NCBI GenBank assembly: GCA_030272155.1
Contig: CP126191.1
Coordinates: 9,942,501 to 10,006,500, forward strand
Length of the DNA: 64,000 nt
Direction of reading: 5' to 3'
Source: Tetradesmus obliquus
Lineage: Eukaryota > Chlorophyta > Chlorophyceae > Sphaeropleales > Scenedesmaceae
Of this stretch, positions 12,801 through 25,101 are shown in pieces. Numbering within the stretch: position 1 is the first letter of the stretch; each line of letters starts with the position of its first letter. The translations under genes and the position numbers were made by a program. Below the pieces are notes generated by a model. That model searched no databases, had not been told where the DNA came from, and was given only the letters and a program-made list of their open reading frames with translations.

Positions 12801-14160
12801 AGCACCACCTTCAGTGCTTGATAAGATGCTGCAACGCCATCATCAACAGAATGCAAAGGACTTGCGTATGCAAACAAGCATCCTGCAAGTGCAACCAAAT
12901 GTGACAGCCACCCCCACCATGTTGTCACTGCACGCCCACAAGCTCTAATGCAGCAGCCAATGCTACTAGCGTGTTGGTACCAGTAAACACGCCAATGCTG
13001 ACAGTATCCGTTGTCAATGATGCAAGGAATGCAGCCGTAACGGCCAAAAAAGCTAGCCCGCATGCCCAAGCAATGCACTCTGGTTAAGCTGCCACAGCCG
13101 GCATGTACTGCTGCTGCTTCCTTAGCAGCACACGCCAACCAGGTTTTGCATGTTTGGTGTCACCATAAACCAAACATGCCGTCAAGAAGGGGCTCTCGAA
13201 AGGGAAGAGGCGAACACTTGAAGCTGTGAGCATCAGCAAACTCAGCTGAAGCAGCAGCAGGATTGATGCCAGCGGCCCATGCTATGAGCAGAGGCAGCCA
13301 GCAGTCTTCTCAGCTGCAACTGCCACAACCCAGACAAGCAGGCAAGCGGTGATACTAACAGTGAAGCACCACCCTGAGTACTCGAGCTTAGCAGCTGTCA
13401 GCGCTGCAGTCCATGATGCAGGAGACCATGGATCAAAGCAAAACACGTCCATCAATGAACCGTGAGTACTATAGGCAGCTGCCCATCGGAAGCATGGACA
13501 AAAGGTTGAGAGGCTTTGACCATAAAACAAGAAGCGGAGGAATGGCGGTGACATATGCTGCGCTGTGCAGACACACTGCGCTACCTGCCCGCAGAAACAC
13601 TGACCTCGCAGCACAAGCTGCGCGCAAGCACACCCTCAAGCAATGCCATGTCGTTCTATAGTGTTCCTGGCACCATATCGGCACACGCCAGCATTCTCAG
13701 CAGCAGGAGAAAGCCTGCCACAAGGCACATGAGCGCCCAAGGATCAATGCAGCAAAAATGAAGCCTTCACAGTCAGGAGCAGCCGCCCGACACAAATGCT
13801 GTCCCAGAATGCTACAAGTCTTGCCTGTCCTTCGCCCATCATCCTGCTTGATTTCGACACCGCGGCCTGCAAACTGCAGAGTCATGATTCAAACATGGGG
13901 CCAGGTGCCGCGACTGCATCGTATGTATGCAGACACCGTAGAGGATGCCGCCTCGCGCATAGAACAGCACAGCAAGCAATGCTTTTGTACCTAGACACCA
14001 TTGACGTGCGCACAGCTGCGCAGCTGTCCCGCACTGTGGCGTCCCAGCCTACTGTACAGATAGCCCCGCTGTTGCAGGAGCATCAACGCCCTCAAGCAAA
14101 CAAGCTCACTTCGCACCAAGCACTCTCTCAACACCACACACACGCACACACGCAACAAGC
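9812..14160. other. Convergent 3' region between two secreted-protein genes
   Basis: I see no supportable gene here: frames are short, lack consistent splice pairs and do not resemble known proteins. The plus strand is rich in T and G up to about 12240 and in C and A after it. That is what 3' UTRs of the left (+) and right (-) genes would look like, meeting near 12240. A TGTAA on the minus strand at 12756-12760 could be the protease poly(A) signal. No TGTAA was found on the plus strand between 9812 and 12240. Confidence 0.5.
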
Positions 14161-17100
14161 TTAAGGATTTGGACTGGGCCAGATCATCGCAGGCGGAGTG
14201 CGCTTAGGATTGCCGCCAGTCTTGCGCACCTGCAGCTGCAGATTTGAAGTCCTGAGAGAGTTTGACCGGTCCAGGTCAAACTTCGGGCTGCTGACAGCTG
14301 TCACCACAAACGAACAACTGCCTGACTGCTGCCTCCGCGCAGTGAAGACGGCCTGTCCTTTGCCTGCTGTGTTCTTTGTCTGCGCGATAGGTGACCAAGC
14401 CTCAGGGCGCGATCGCCAGGTGCCGCTGACAGTAGCACCCCTGACAGGCTTGCCTGTATCTGAGGCAACCACCAGCACCTTTGCGGTGCAGGAGCAGGCC
14501 TTGGTTGTCTTTGCGCAGCTTTTCCCCATGATGATGGATGTGACGCGCATTGTGGGCTTGGGCTGGTTGCTTGTCGTTGGGCCTTGGGTGTTTGGCTCGG
14601 GGCTGGGGTTTGGGTTGGGCTGGTCAGGATTGGAAAAGGTGTTTGGCAGCTCTGGCGATGGAGAGGGCTGGACCGGAGCAGGCGGCACAGGTTCAAACAC
14701 AGCAACACAGGTAGTGATGCTCTCTGGCTCAAGGAAGACGTTCGCGCCAGTTGCAGGGGAGCCCAGGACGCCGTCAGACAAATCATAGCACTGCCAGCGA
14801 GCCAGGATCATGCCGTCCGGAGCATCTTCGCTTGCCAGATTGTATGCGCCAGGCAGCACGGTCGTGCTGCACTTGCCATTGTCTCCGGGCGTTGCAACCG
14901 CCACGCCATCGATACCGATTTGCGATGATGGCTCGCGGATGCAGTTGTCGCGCGCGCTGTTGGCCCACAGCGCAGGCGAGAACAGCGGCCGGTAGCCGTC
15001 TGGAAACTGGCTCAGCAGTGCAAGCTGCGCTGGCGTGTCATCACCAACTGGCTGCTGATCAGGACTCGGGCTTGGACTTGTCTCCACATTTTGCTGCTGC
15101 TGTTGCTGCTCGGAGCTGCCGTCAGGGCTAAGGCTAGGGCTAGGGCTGGGCTGCTGCTCCTGCTGCGCCACTCCTGCTGCGGGGAAGCTAGCACTTAGCG
15201 CAAAGCCTCCTCTGCTGCCATAGCTACTGTAGCTGGACCCATCTTTGGGGTCTCCGCTGCCTGCCCCAGAGACAGCAACATAGTAAGTGCCGGCAGCTGG
15301 CAGCGCAACTGCTGCTGCTGCAATGCCGAGACCGTTGTCTGTGTCAACGCCTGCAGGGTTGATTGGTGCGCCGACAGCGCTGCCAGCTGCATCATACACA
15401 ACGAGCTGCACATCTAGATCTGAGAATGCCCACTCCTCCCAGGCGCGCTGCACTGCCACAGTGAACGTTGCAGTGCCAGCATTGGCCTCAAACGACCACA
15501 CGTTTGGCGTGCCAGGAGTCACGACTAGGCCCGTTGTGTTGATTGTTGCTGTGGCGCCGTTGACGGTTGGGGTGGTTGGTGTGGCTGTGGAGATGCTGCT
15601 GCCAGCCGGCTGCTTGAGCAGCGGCAGGAAGTTTGTGATGACCTGTACATCATCCTGCGGGTTGTTCGAGCCGAGGTACGCACCGTTGTCCCAAGTTGAG
15701 AGCTGTTTATAGTAGCCTGCAGATGATCAATGTGAACAGCAGCAGCAGAAGTGTCATTATTGGGGCACAACAGCAGCGACAACAGCAGGATGAGGCGCTC
15801 ATGCAGTTGAGATGCAAGCAGTCACCTACATACCTGCTGAACTTGCAAGCTCTGGCATGCACTGCAGTAAATAGCTGCTGCTGTTGCTGAAGCCACACGC
15901 AAACTGCAGCTGCAGGGAAGCAGAAGACAGGCAAGCCAGCTGGCGGCCGTAGCAACTCACCAACGCCCATGATGCTTGCCCAGTCGCCCTGGCCTGAAAA
16001 GTAGGCGCTGTTTGCATCGCCATCATGCATCAAGCCCAGCGTGTGCCCAGCCTCTGCACTCACAACAACGCAGCAGCCAGCACACCCTATGAGACAGCAG
16101 TCAAGAGGTAGCAGTCTGTCGAGCAGAAGTTATCAGTCAGCTAGGGCTGCGCCTGCACAAGCGATGCGAGTATTAGGACCACTTGCAGGACGCTGTTTGT
16201 GTACACAGCCACTTTAGTGTGTACATGACAGGTAAGCCAGCGCAAGCGCTCCTCACCATGTGACACAGGCTCTGCCATGAACTTACATCAATAAAGTTAC
16301 TAGGTAAATTCACAGTGCGAACCCAGCATGCAAACTCACCATGTGACACAGCCTCTGCCATGAACTTGGGGCAGTCACGATGCAAAGTCACACTGAAACA
16401 TTCACAATGAAATCCACCATACAAGCTCACCATGTGACACAGCCTCTGCCATGAACTTGGGGCAGTCACGATGCAAAGTCACACTGAAAGAATCACATTG
16501 AAAATCCACCATGCAAACTCACCATGTGACACAGCCTCTGCCATGAACTTGGGGTAATCAGGGCCCAGGTTTTCAGGGAAGATGAAGGCTGTGGCGTATC
16601 TGGGGTCTCCAAAGATGCCCAGGTACGCAATGCCGCCAGCACCACCGCCATACCCTGTATGTAAGCATGAGGCGATACGGCAATGACGAAAGGCGCGTGC
16701 ACAACAGCAAAGGTCAGCGGCAGCCTTGGTTTGCAGCATGCGGTAGGTTTGAAAGAAATGCAAGTGCTGGCTTGCAGTGGTAAGCCAGCTGTTGTTGTGC
16801 CGCACGTATGGTTTGGAGCTGCAAATATTCATGCTGGTGGCTGTTGAGCACAGCAGCGGCCTGCACCAAATTCCAGGGGACTCACATCCGCCGTCTCCGC
16901 CAATGCGCACGTGGACAGCATTGACCATTGTTGCTGGCCTGATGGTAGTGATGTCGACATCAAAGATGCTGCAGCAGCAAAGCACAGGGGAACAAGGTTG
17001 AACAGCAAGGTTTTGACTAGAAAAATGCAAACAAGGCAATAGCGGCACGAGGCGAAAGCAGGCCTAGCACGGTACGCGCTCGACAATGCGTACGGCACCA

Positions 17101-17257
17101 CACAGCGGCTGAGCCCGGTTTTTCAAGGCAGCTATACATTTGTGCGCATGCTGTTAACGGCATTGCTCATCATTGCACAGCCGCGCCCTGCTCCTGCTTC
17201 CGTTGCAGCAGAAGCTACTGCTGCCGCAATCCCTGCAACACTCAGCACCTTCTGTAT

Positions 17258-17298
<41 letters not shown>

Positions 17299-18298
17299 GG
17301 CTTCACTGCAGCTTCCCGCATTCCTTCCTCAGGCAGCTGCCCACCTATAATCCTCGCTCACTGAGCGCCACACCGCCACGATTGCGTTGCGCTCATCCAC
17401 TGAGAAGTCACCCGGCTTGCCATCAGTATCAAACGCCGGAATCACAATATTTGGGTAGGCCTTATTCCAGGCTGTGCCTGTGACAGCGCCGCCGGTGAAA
17501 TCCAAATACACTTTGCGGCTTGCACTGCTCCGGGAGCTCAGCTGGAAGGCTTGGCTGGCTAGTGGGTCTGGCTCCGCAGGGGTTAGGTCCTGGCCTCCTA
17601 TGGTGAGGTTTTTGGGGTCTAGCTTGATGCCTGGGCATTCGTATACGAGTGCACTGTTGTCAAGGTCGATGCCCTGCAGCAGCAACAGCGTGCGGTGATG
17701 CGCAGATGATTCTGGCGGCAAGAGACAGGGGGTCTGTGTGTTTATTGCGCACGCTGGCAGTTTGACTGCAGGACAGCTGCTGCCTGCGCTTTGTTGTGCA
17801 GTGCTTTGCGCTGCTTTAGCAACCAGCATCATAGGCTGTTGCAGCATTTGAAGTATGCCGGTCTACGTAAGCGGCAGTGGCACATCATGCAACGCTTCCA
17901 GCCAGCCGTGTTGGTTTGATGGCACCTTGCATTGCAGCTGCTGCACTCACCAGTCCTGCGTCTTGGTCCAGATGCTGTGCCAGCAGCTCTACTGCTGCTT
18001 GCTCCTGCTGCTGAGCACTGGCAGCAGCGGCGCCAACCCGCTGCCCCTTCCTTGTCACTGCTGCTGCTGACCGGCCCGCCTCGCCGGGTAGCACGTTAGC
18101 TGCTCGCTGCAGGACCTGCTGCAGCACTTGTGGCCTGTCCTGCTGAAGTTTCTGCAGATATGTCGAAGCACCACCATCTCGTTCGAAGCTGAACTTTCGC
18201 CCGGCAAGCTGCGCTTGCGAGTGCTGGTGCAGGCCGCGCGCTGAGATGGATCCTATGCTTGCTAGAAGTAGTGCCAGCACAATGATGGCACACGCCAT
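14161..18298 (-). CDS. Secreted metzincin-type zinc metalloprotease with C-terminal matrix domains
   Basis: Six exons on the minus strand: 18298-17951, 17673-17345, 16968-16886, 16654-16523, 16053-15961, 15716-14161, giving 846 aa. The N-terminus is a signal peptide (hydrophobic stretch about 3-18). The catalytic domain spans about 160-380. The zinc site H-E-A-G-H-T-L-G-L-M-H-D (H297, E298, H301, H307) appears only after splicing, because the intron falls inside the E298 codon. A Met-turn S-I-M-G follows at 324-327. Next comes a beta domain (about 385-500) like the pre-peptidase C-terminal type, a Ser-Pro and Gln linker, one copy (about 557-671) of the L-A-L-L-S-Q-F-P domain also found three times in the first gene, a Pro-rich linker and a Cys-bearing C-terminal domain of unknown type. 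It probably cleaves wall or matrix glycoproteins outside the cell. It is not a typical gametolysin (M11). The substrate cannot be read from the sequence. Confidence 0.87.
16251..16554 (-). repeat. Tandem copies of the end of protease exon 4
   Basis: The last roughly 35 bases of exon 4 plus the following donor recur with edges at 16257, 16340 and 16431; the true edge is at 16523. The spacing is 83 to 92 bp. Each extra copy keeps the exon end and a GT donor and lies within the intron. Confidence 0.9.
17261..17297 (+). repeat. CTG tract (CAG on the gene's sense strand) after a 5' splice site
   Basis: About twelve triplets lie within 100 bases of the donor of protease exon 2 (exon edge at 17345). 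Read on the minus strand they are CAG, downstream of the 5' splice site. Confidence 0.9.
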
Positions 18299-19669
18299 CG
18301 GTCAGCAGGTGCTGCTGAAACGTCAGCTACTTGCTGCTTGCGTCTGTTGTATGAGCGTCACACGCACAGATGCTAGTCAATACAGCAATTCAAAGCATCA
18401 AGCATAAGAGTTTATGGTTGTTTTGTGGTGTGCATTCAATATGTTGCTTGCTTGCTTGGTGTTTATCCTCTGCGTGCCTTCAACTCGTGGTGTCAGATGA
18501 ATTTCATGTTTCATACACAGCACTGTCAAACGCCTATAGCAATGCAGTGCCCGTGTGGCCTGCTGGACGTGAGGGGTCGCCCGACTCCGACTTGTTGCAA
18601 CCGTACTGGTAACCAGGCCGGATTCTTATTTGTGAGCTTCTGCTGGACATCCGTGCAATAGTAAATCATGCAATCACTCTTGTGCATTGTTTGATGGTCA
18701 GCGGCTGCTTAAAACCACCATGTTTGGTTCGAGGACTGCGACTTCACAGCCATATTCATGATGCAACGACAGCACATGAGCAATAAAGGAAGCACGGCAA
18801 AAACGCTGCGATCGAAGAAAGTTTTAACTTTCAAGTACTGACGTCATCGGGCACTAAGGGCACTGCCACTGCTACCAGACCTCGAGCAGCTGGTGCTGCT
18901 CTTCAGCCTGCTGCACACACCACTCAGCTGAATGGCATGATAGGCTAATCAAGCACAGAATTTCAACAGCCACGAGACCTACAACTCAATAGCTGTCTTC
19001 AATGCCGCCTGGCTGCTGCTGCTGCTTTGCCATCTGCATCGCAACACGCAGCAGAACACAACACAGCAGCCACACGTGACGTCGTGAGAGCAGCACTGGG
19101 CAGGGCAGAAGCTGATTTGAAGCACTTGCCAGAACAGAGGTGCCTGCCAAGCTGCCAAGAATGTTAAGAACGATTATCATGTTGCTGCCAACCTTGAGCG
19201 GCTCAGTGCTGTGGCTGCAGCCCCTACAATGAGACAGCCCGCTGCAAGCACTGTGCCTGCAGCGGTGTTGTTTGCTGTAGCAAGGTTTGGAACCCAGTGC
19301 CCCCACTCACCTGGGCTGGGCCTGGATGAAAGTCCCTGCTGTAAGACATTGCTTGAGTTGCAACCAGACGCAGCGTGGCCGCTGCTGGCAGAAAAACTAC
19401 TGCATCACAGTTCCTTGCAACTGCACACGTGCTACTTCTGCCAGCAGCTAGCTGCTGCGTGGCAGCCCCCACAGCAACTGCCAGACAGAACTGCTCCATC
19501 GGTTCAGCGACCACCGCATCATTGATATAACATCCTGCGACTCAACACAGCTCTCATGCAGCTCTGCTCGTTACTACTTCACATCCAGCAACAGCTCAGG
19601 ACATAGCCATGGGCGCACAACAGACGTCTGCAAACAGCATTTGTTGGTCTAGGGCTGCTTCGCACTCAC
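18299..19669. other. Gap between protease start and the 3' part of the next gene
   Basis: Contains the promoter side of the protease gene (just right of 18298) and the unresolved 3' end of the next minus-strand gene. A possible 28-base exon at 19312-19339 and a possible last exon near 19219-19177 would close that gene's frame, but I cannot confirm them. Nothing else is supportable. Confidence 0.4.
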
Positions 19670-21727
19670 CATTGCTGCGTGGTCCCGCCACACCGCCTCA
19701 CTCAGCTCCTTCACGTTGCGCTGCCAGTTGTTGGGCACGGCAGCTGCAAACGCGCATGGCGGCAGACCTGCAGGCACAGTTTGCCGACACACGCACGTGG
19801 TTGAGGAGTGCTGAACACACAATGCAAAGGAGTGCGGTTGGTGGGTGCACAAGCAGCGGCAGAGGCTTGTGGAGCAGCCACTCTTATACTGCCCCCCACG
19901 CTACCCTAGCTGCTTCTGTCATGCAGCAGCACACTGCCAGGGGACAGCACCACACAGCAGCAACCCATGCTGCTGTGCTGCTGGAGCACAGCACGCCACC
20001 GGCCTACACTGTAGCATAGCTGTTGCACTCATTATCAGTTAACACCCTGCACTGCCGCACAGTGCACACATGCAACCAGATTCAAATCTGCTGCATAGAC
20101 TCTCTCCACAATGCCGCGCACCCGCCTCCCTGTAAGCCGCGATGAGCTCCACCACCTCGGATCCGTACATGCCCGACAGGAACAGCGCACGGCGCTGGCC
20201 CAGCGGCGGCTGCGGCACACAGCACGCAGGTTGCAAACCAATGGCAACCATTGAGCATGAAACTTCGATGAATTATGACTCAATGTGCATCAACAGTTTC
20301 CATTGTTGGGTGAGCGTGGCCACCGCTCCTGCAGGACAGCATTCCATGCGGGACACGCCACTGGCTCCATCTAACATTTAGGCAACTACTGTAATTCTGG
20401 TGTGCAGCTTTGCAGATGGGCTGTCAAAGTTTGGGCCGCGCATGCATGTGCCAGTCCAGTCCCAGCAGCTGCAGCATTCTGCTCAGCAGCTCATCAGTGG
20501 GACTACAACTAGTAGTGGCTGCTGCAGAAGCATGCAGCTGTGGCACCGCTTGCCTGCTCATACTGCGGGTACTCTGACTCCATGGCCTGCTGCAGGCTGC
20601 CAGCCAGCAGCGCCTTGCTGCACGGCACCACCTGCACGCAGGTGCATGCAGCTGCAGCGTGTGTCAGCTGATGAATTTGTACAATTAATGCACAGCTGCG
20701 CGCCTCCAAGCAGCACTGGAGCAGTGTGTGCAGCAGGGCGGTATAGTGTCAGCTCTGCTTCACCTGCTTTGCCATGCTGTGCGCATGACGTGGTGCAGCT
20801 TGATCCAGCTGCCACGCGGCCAACATTCTGCTAGACAATGGAGCTGCTGACGTTCACCAAACTAAGTGTGGGGTTGAAGCATATTTACGAAGCCAACCTA
20901 AAAAGGCAGGTTCAGACCCTGTGCCGCAGCCGCACCTTGACCATGTCTGCCTCTATGTCCACCATCATGGCCCTGAAGGCCTGGTACTCCTCAGGCAGGA
21001 AGCCCACCACAAGCACAGCCTGGGCCAGCAGCAGCAGCAGCAGCAAGAACAGCAGCAGCAGCAGCAGCAGCAGCAGAAAGCAGCAGTAGCAGGTGGTAGA
21101 GGAAGGTTACGAGGGTGATGTGCGCTGGTGTTGGTGTTGTTGATGATGGCGGTGGACAGCAGATTAGATATGCTGAGCAGCGGCGTTGGGTCAGAGAATC
21201 TCCGGCACAACGACACGCATAAACACCAGCATGTACTCCCATAACATACTCGCATGTTATGGGGTATGAGCGCAGCATTGGCGTTGCCAGTGTGGAGCAA
21301 GAGCTCTGCCTGGTATGCGCTGTGGCGCCAACACCGCAGCTGCAGCAGCTGTTCATCATCCCCCATTGCAGCAGCGAGCCTGCCTGTTGCCAAGCGCCAT
21401 TTCACTTACCAACGGGCCAAACACGTTTTCTGTTGTGCCTCCCAATCCACCTTTGCTGTCTGTGTCAATCCTAACCATGTCTGCCCCGTCACCTTCTGCT
21501 TCTAGTCCATAGCCTGATTGGCTTTGTTGCTGCTGCTCCTGCTGCTGCTGTTGTCCACCTGGACCAAACTGTGACACTAAGTCTCTAAACTTGTCAAATA
21601 CGTTTGTTTGTACTCGTCTTGTAAGCAACTGAGGATTGCATGCAGCTGCCGTGAGTTTGTGGCAGCGGGGCAGCAGCTGCTGCGTTGCTGCTGCTCTAGC
21701 TGGTGTGGTATGTCGGTGCAGCAGCAT
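19670..21727 (-). CDS. Conserved plastid-type protein of unknown function (DUF3783-like), 3' end unresolved
   Basis: Five exons join in frame on the minus strand: 21727-21410, 21019-20936, 20631-20554, 20209-20122, 19767-19670, covering about 222 aa; one or two short exons to the left are likely. The start at 21727 gives a basic Ala/Arg/Thr-rich N-terminus of chloroplast transit type, then a Gln-rich stretch. The mature part reads A-V-L-V-V-G-F-L-P-E-E-Y, then A-D-M-V-K-V-V-P-C, then L-F-L-S-G-M-Y-G-S-E-V-V-E-L, then A-V-P-N-N-W. This looks like a small alpha/beta domain of a family known only as a conserved unknown; I suggest DUF3783 from memory, with low certainty. The intron after 20554 starts with GC rather than GT in this model. 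It lies head-to-head with CHLI about 0.9 kb away, which may mean shared control and fits a plastid role, but no function is claimed. Confidence 0.6.
21028..21085 (+). repeat. CAG tract (CTG on sense strand) before a 3' splice site
   Basis: An interrupted triplet tract lies immediately upstream, in the minus-strand sense, of the acceptor for the exon starting at 21019. It reads as CTG just before the AG. Confidence 0.9.
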
Positions 21728-22616
21728 AGGTGCAAGTACGGTAGTAAGGTGTATCACTGTTTGTAGCTTAGTTCTGTACAATGTGCTATGTTGCGTTCTG
21801 GTGCGAGGATTACAGCACCTTCGGCAGTAGCAGGAGCAGTAGCGGTGCCAAGCAATCACAGCAGAAGCACTATCGTTAGTTGCACACACTATCCACCTTC
21901 GTTTATCTGGTTCGGCCTTCAAGATCGCTTGAAGAGCTCCGAACCGCTAGCAGTGGCTGACAAGGACTTCGGGTGTCACAAGCCCTACTAGGCTGGGTTG
22001 CCTTTTTAGAAGGCAAACATATTTGTATGACATAAGCTTCAGTCAAGGTGGGATAGCCGTGCGGTTGTATTTCTGCCTGTGCAGTGTCAACTGGCCCCAC
22101 TGGATGTACTTCTAAGTGGGAAGTGGGAAGTCATGCTTGCCAGCATGCAACGCAGGCGCCTGCTAGCCACTCAAAATACCAGACAAGTACTTACGCGTTA
22201 CAAATCGCATAAATGATGTCTTTATAGTTCCATGATTGTGCCACATGGCTTGTGGTGTTGCTGGGTACTGAGCTTCCTCAAGCCTTGACGGGGCTCATGA
22301 AGTATTGTGTGCGCTGAACTGCGCTGCATCAAATCCAGTGTAAAACTCATATCTGCAGTAATTGTCACGCAAAAATTGATTATACTGCGCCCATTGCGAT
22401 ATTTGTTACTTTGCGCTTGACGAGTTCCTTCAGAGATCTACGGAGCCACAGCTGGCTGTCCATCGCAAAGCTACATTCGATACATAGAAATTACTCTGAG
22501 AGCTTCTGCAAGACACGATCTGACCGACTTGCAGCGTGCTGGTGACGAACGAGAGTTGCTGCTGGTCAATTGCACCGTGAAAGAACTGAACGTTCAATCT
22601 ACATAAACACCAAGCA
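21728..22616. other. Divergent promoter region between the plastid-type gene and CHLI
   Basis: About 890 bp between two start codons facing away from each other. No gene is seen. I cannot point to a convincing TATA box. Both flanking products appear plastid-targeted, so shared light-linked control is possible but not shown. Confidence 0.5.
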
Positions 22617-23054
22617 ATGCAGCTGCAACGGAGCATGCAGCAGCGTGCTGCACAGAGGTGTCAGCAGCAGCATGTGGCACACCGCAGGCTTGCTATCTGC
22701 CGTGCAGCCATTGCTGCTGGAGAACGCACAACAAAGAAGCAGCTAGCGTTTCCATTCGTTAGGATTCAGGGCCAGGAAGAGGTATGTGCCTGACTAGGGC
22801 TGCATGTCATGGCAGCAGCAGCAGCAGCAGCAGCAGAAGTGCCATGACAGCACTGCCACTGAAAGCTCGTATGTTTTGCAATTATGCTGGATGTGCACTC
22901 CTGCGTATTCTGTATTGCATACTCTGTATTGTATGTTGGTATGTATGTGTGCAGATGAAGCTGGCGCTGCTGCTGAACGTGATTGACCCAAACATCGGCG
23001 GAGTGCTCATCATGGGCGACAGGGGCACAGCCAAGTCAGTAGCGGTGAGTCTGA

Positions 23055-23087
<33 letters not shown>

Positions 23088-23382
23088 GGCTGCAGCAACA
23101 AGTCGAACGCTTCAAGTGCCGATAATGTGCATCAGAGCGAGCAGCAGAGACAACTCCAGGGGTGGACAGCACTTGCTGTGCATATAAAGCTATGTGTGTC
23201 TGTGTGCAGATGACACACATATCCTTGCACCTGATGTTGCTTTGTTGAAAAGCGGAGTCTGCGAAGTGGTTGCAAACCTCTTCATCGTGAAGCTGCTGTT
23301 TGTTCCATGCACCCAATGGCCATGCGGGTTTGATGACGTGCTAACCAGTCTTGAGAACTGCCAAGCAACCCTCTGCCTCAAC

Positions 23383-23434
<52 letters not shown>

Positions 23435-24264
23435 GCCGCTGCATCAGGTGCGTGCTGTTGCTGCTACTGCTGCTGTAAACTGGATGTGGTGGAGGGCGGC
23501 CCCTTCAACAGCAGCCCATTTTCATGCACACCACAGGCACATTGTAACAGTAACATATGTGTTGCTGCTGCTGCTGCTGCCGCAGGTGCGTGCTGTTGCC
23601 GGCCTGCTGCCTCAGCTGGATGTGGTTGAGGGCGACCCCTTCAACAGCAGCACGCTTTCATGCACGCCACAGGCACTTTGTAACAGTAACATGTGTGTTG
23701 CTGCTGCTGCTGCTGGTGCCGCAGGTGCGTGCTGTTGCCGACCTGCTGCCTCAGCTGGATGTGGTTGAGGGCGACCCCTTCAACAGCAGCCCCACAGACC
23801 CCAAGCTCATGGGGCCGGATGCACTGGCACGCTTCAGGGCGGGGGAGAAGCTGCCAGCCATCATGGCGCGCACACCACTGGTGAGGCTGAGTCAGCAGCA
23901 TGAGGCTGAGTCAGCAGCATGTGTGCTGCACATGTGTGACATGTGTGACGTGTGTGCAGCTCGCGTGTCGTTAGTGGTGGTTAATACTGTTGGAGAGGGG
24001 AGAAGCTGCCAGCCATCAAGGCTCGCACACCACTGGTGAGGCTGGGTCAGCATGGTTTTGTTTGTTGCAGCAGCGCAGGATGTGGGTGCAGGCACAAGTC
24101 ATGATTTTGCTTGTTGCAGCGGCGTAGGCTGCCAGCCATCAAGGCGCACACGGCACTAGCGAGGCGCTGTCAGCAGCACCTGTGCAGCACTGTTGCAGCG
24201 CAGGATGCGTTTAGATATGTTTCTGTTGCCGCTGTGACGGCTCCCACAGCCATCCACCCTCCCG

Positions 24265-24354
<90 letters not shown>

Positions 24355-25066
24355 GATCGAGCTGCCGCTGGGCGCCACTGAGGACCGCATCTGTGGCACC
24401 ATCGACATTGAGAAGGCGCTCACTGAGGGAGTGAAGGCCTTCGAGCCGGGGCTGCTGGTGAGGCCGCATGCTGGCAGCAATTGCGTAAAATGATGCATGC
24501 GTTTGCATGCCATGCAGCTGGACAGACAGCAGCCGACTGAGGGAGTGAAGGCTTTTGAGCCGGGGCTGCTGGTTAGGCACAGCAACCCTGAGGCAACAGC
24601 AATCGTGTGTTCAACACACATGCTTGCAAGCATGCAATGCAGCGGGTTGGACAGCAGCCTGGCTGTTGCGAGCCTTGGCGCTGGTGAAAAAGCAGCTGCC
24701 GTGGCTGCGCTTGTCACTGCATGCCAAGTGTGACGGGCAGCGGCAGCCATGCCATACAGCAGACGGCCAGCAGGGTAAGTTACCACGCCCCTCATGCACC
24801 TGTCTCATGTGTGCTGCTGATTTTCGCCTCCGTCACGTTGTAACCGTCATGTAACAGGCGCGCGCCAACCGCGGCATCCTGTACGTGGATGAGGTCAACC
24901 TGCTGGACGATGGCCTTGTTGATGTGGTGCTGGACAGCAGCGCATCTGGCGTGAACACAGTGGAGCGCGAGGGCATCAGCATTGCACACCCGGCCAAGTT
25001 CATCATGATCGGCAGCGGAAACCCCGCGGTGAGTGCTGGGGGGCAGTGGCAGCAGCAGCAGCAGCG

Positions 25067-25101
<35 letters not shown>

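Noticed and set aside
12455..13138. A 227-codon open frame on the minus strand between the first gene and the protease
   Set aside because: No domain, no splice context and no recognisable protein pattern. Better explained as untranslated flank.
24267..24353. A poly-Leu or poly-Cys coding segment from the CTG tract
   Set aside because: The tract ends at a 3' splice site, and including it would break the conserved ChlI sequence between exons 3 and 4.
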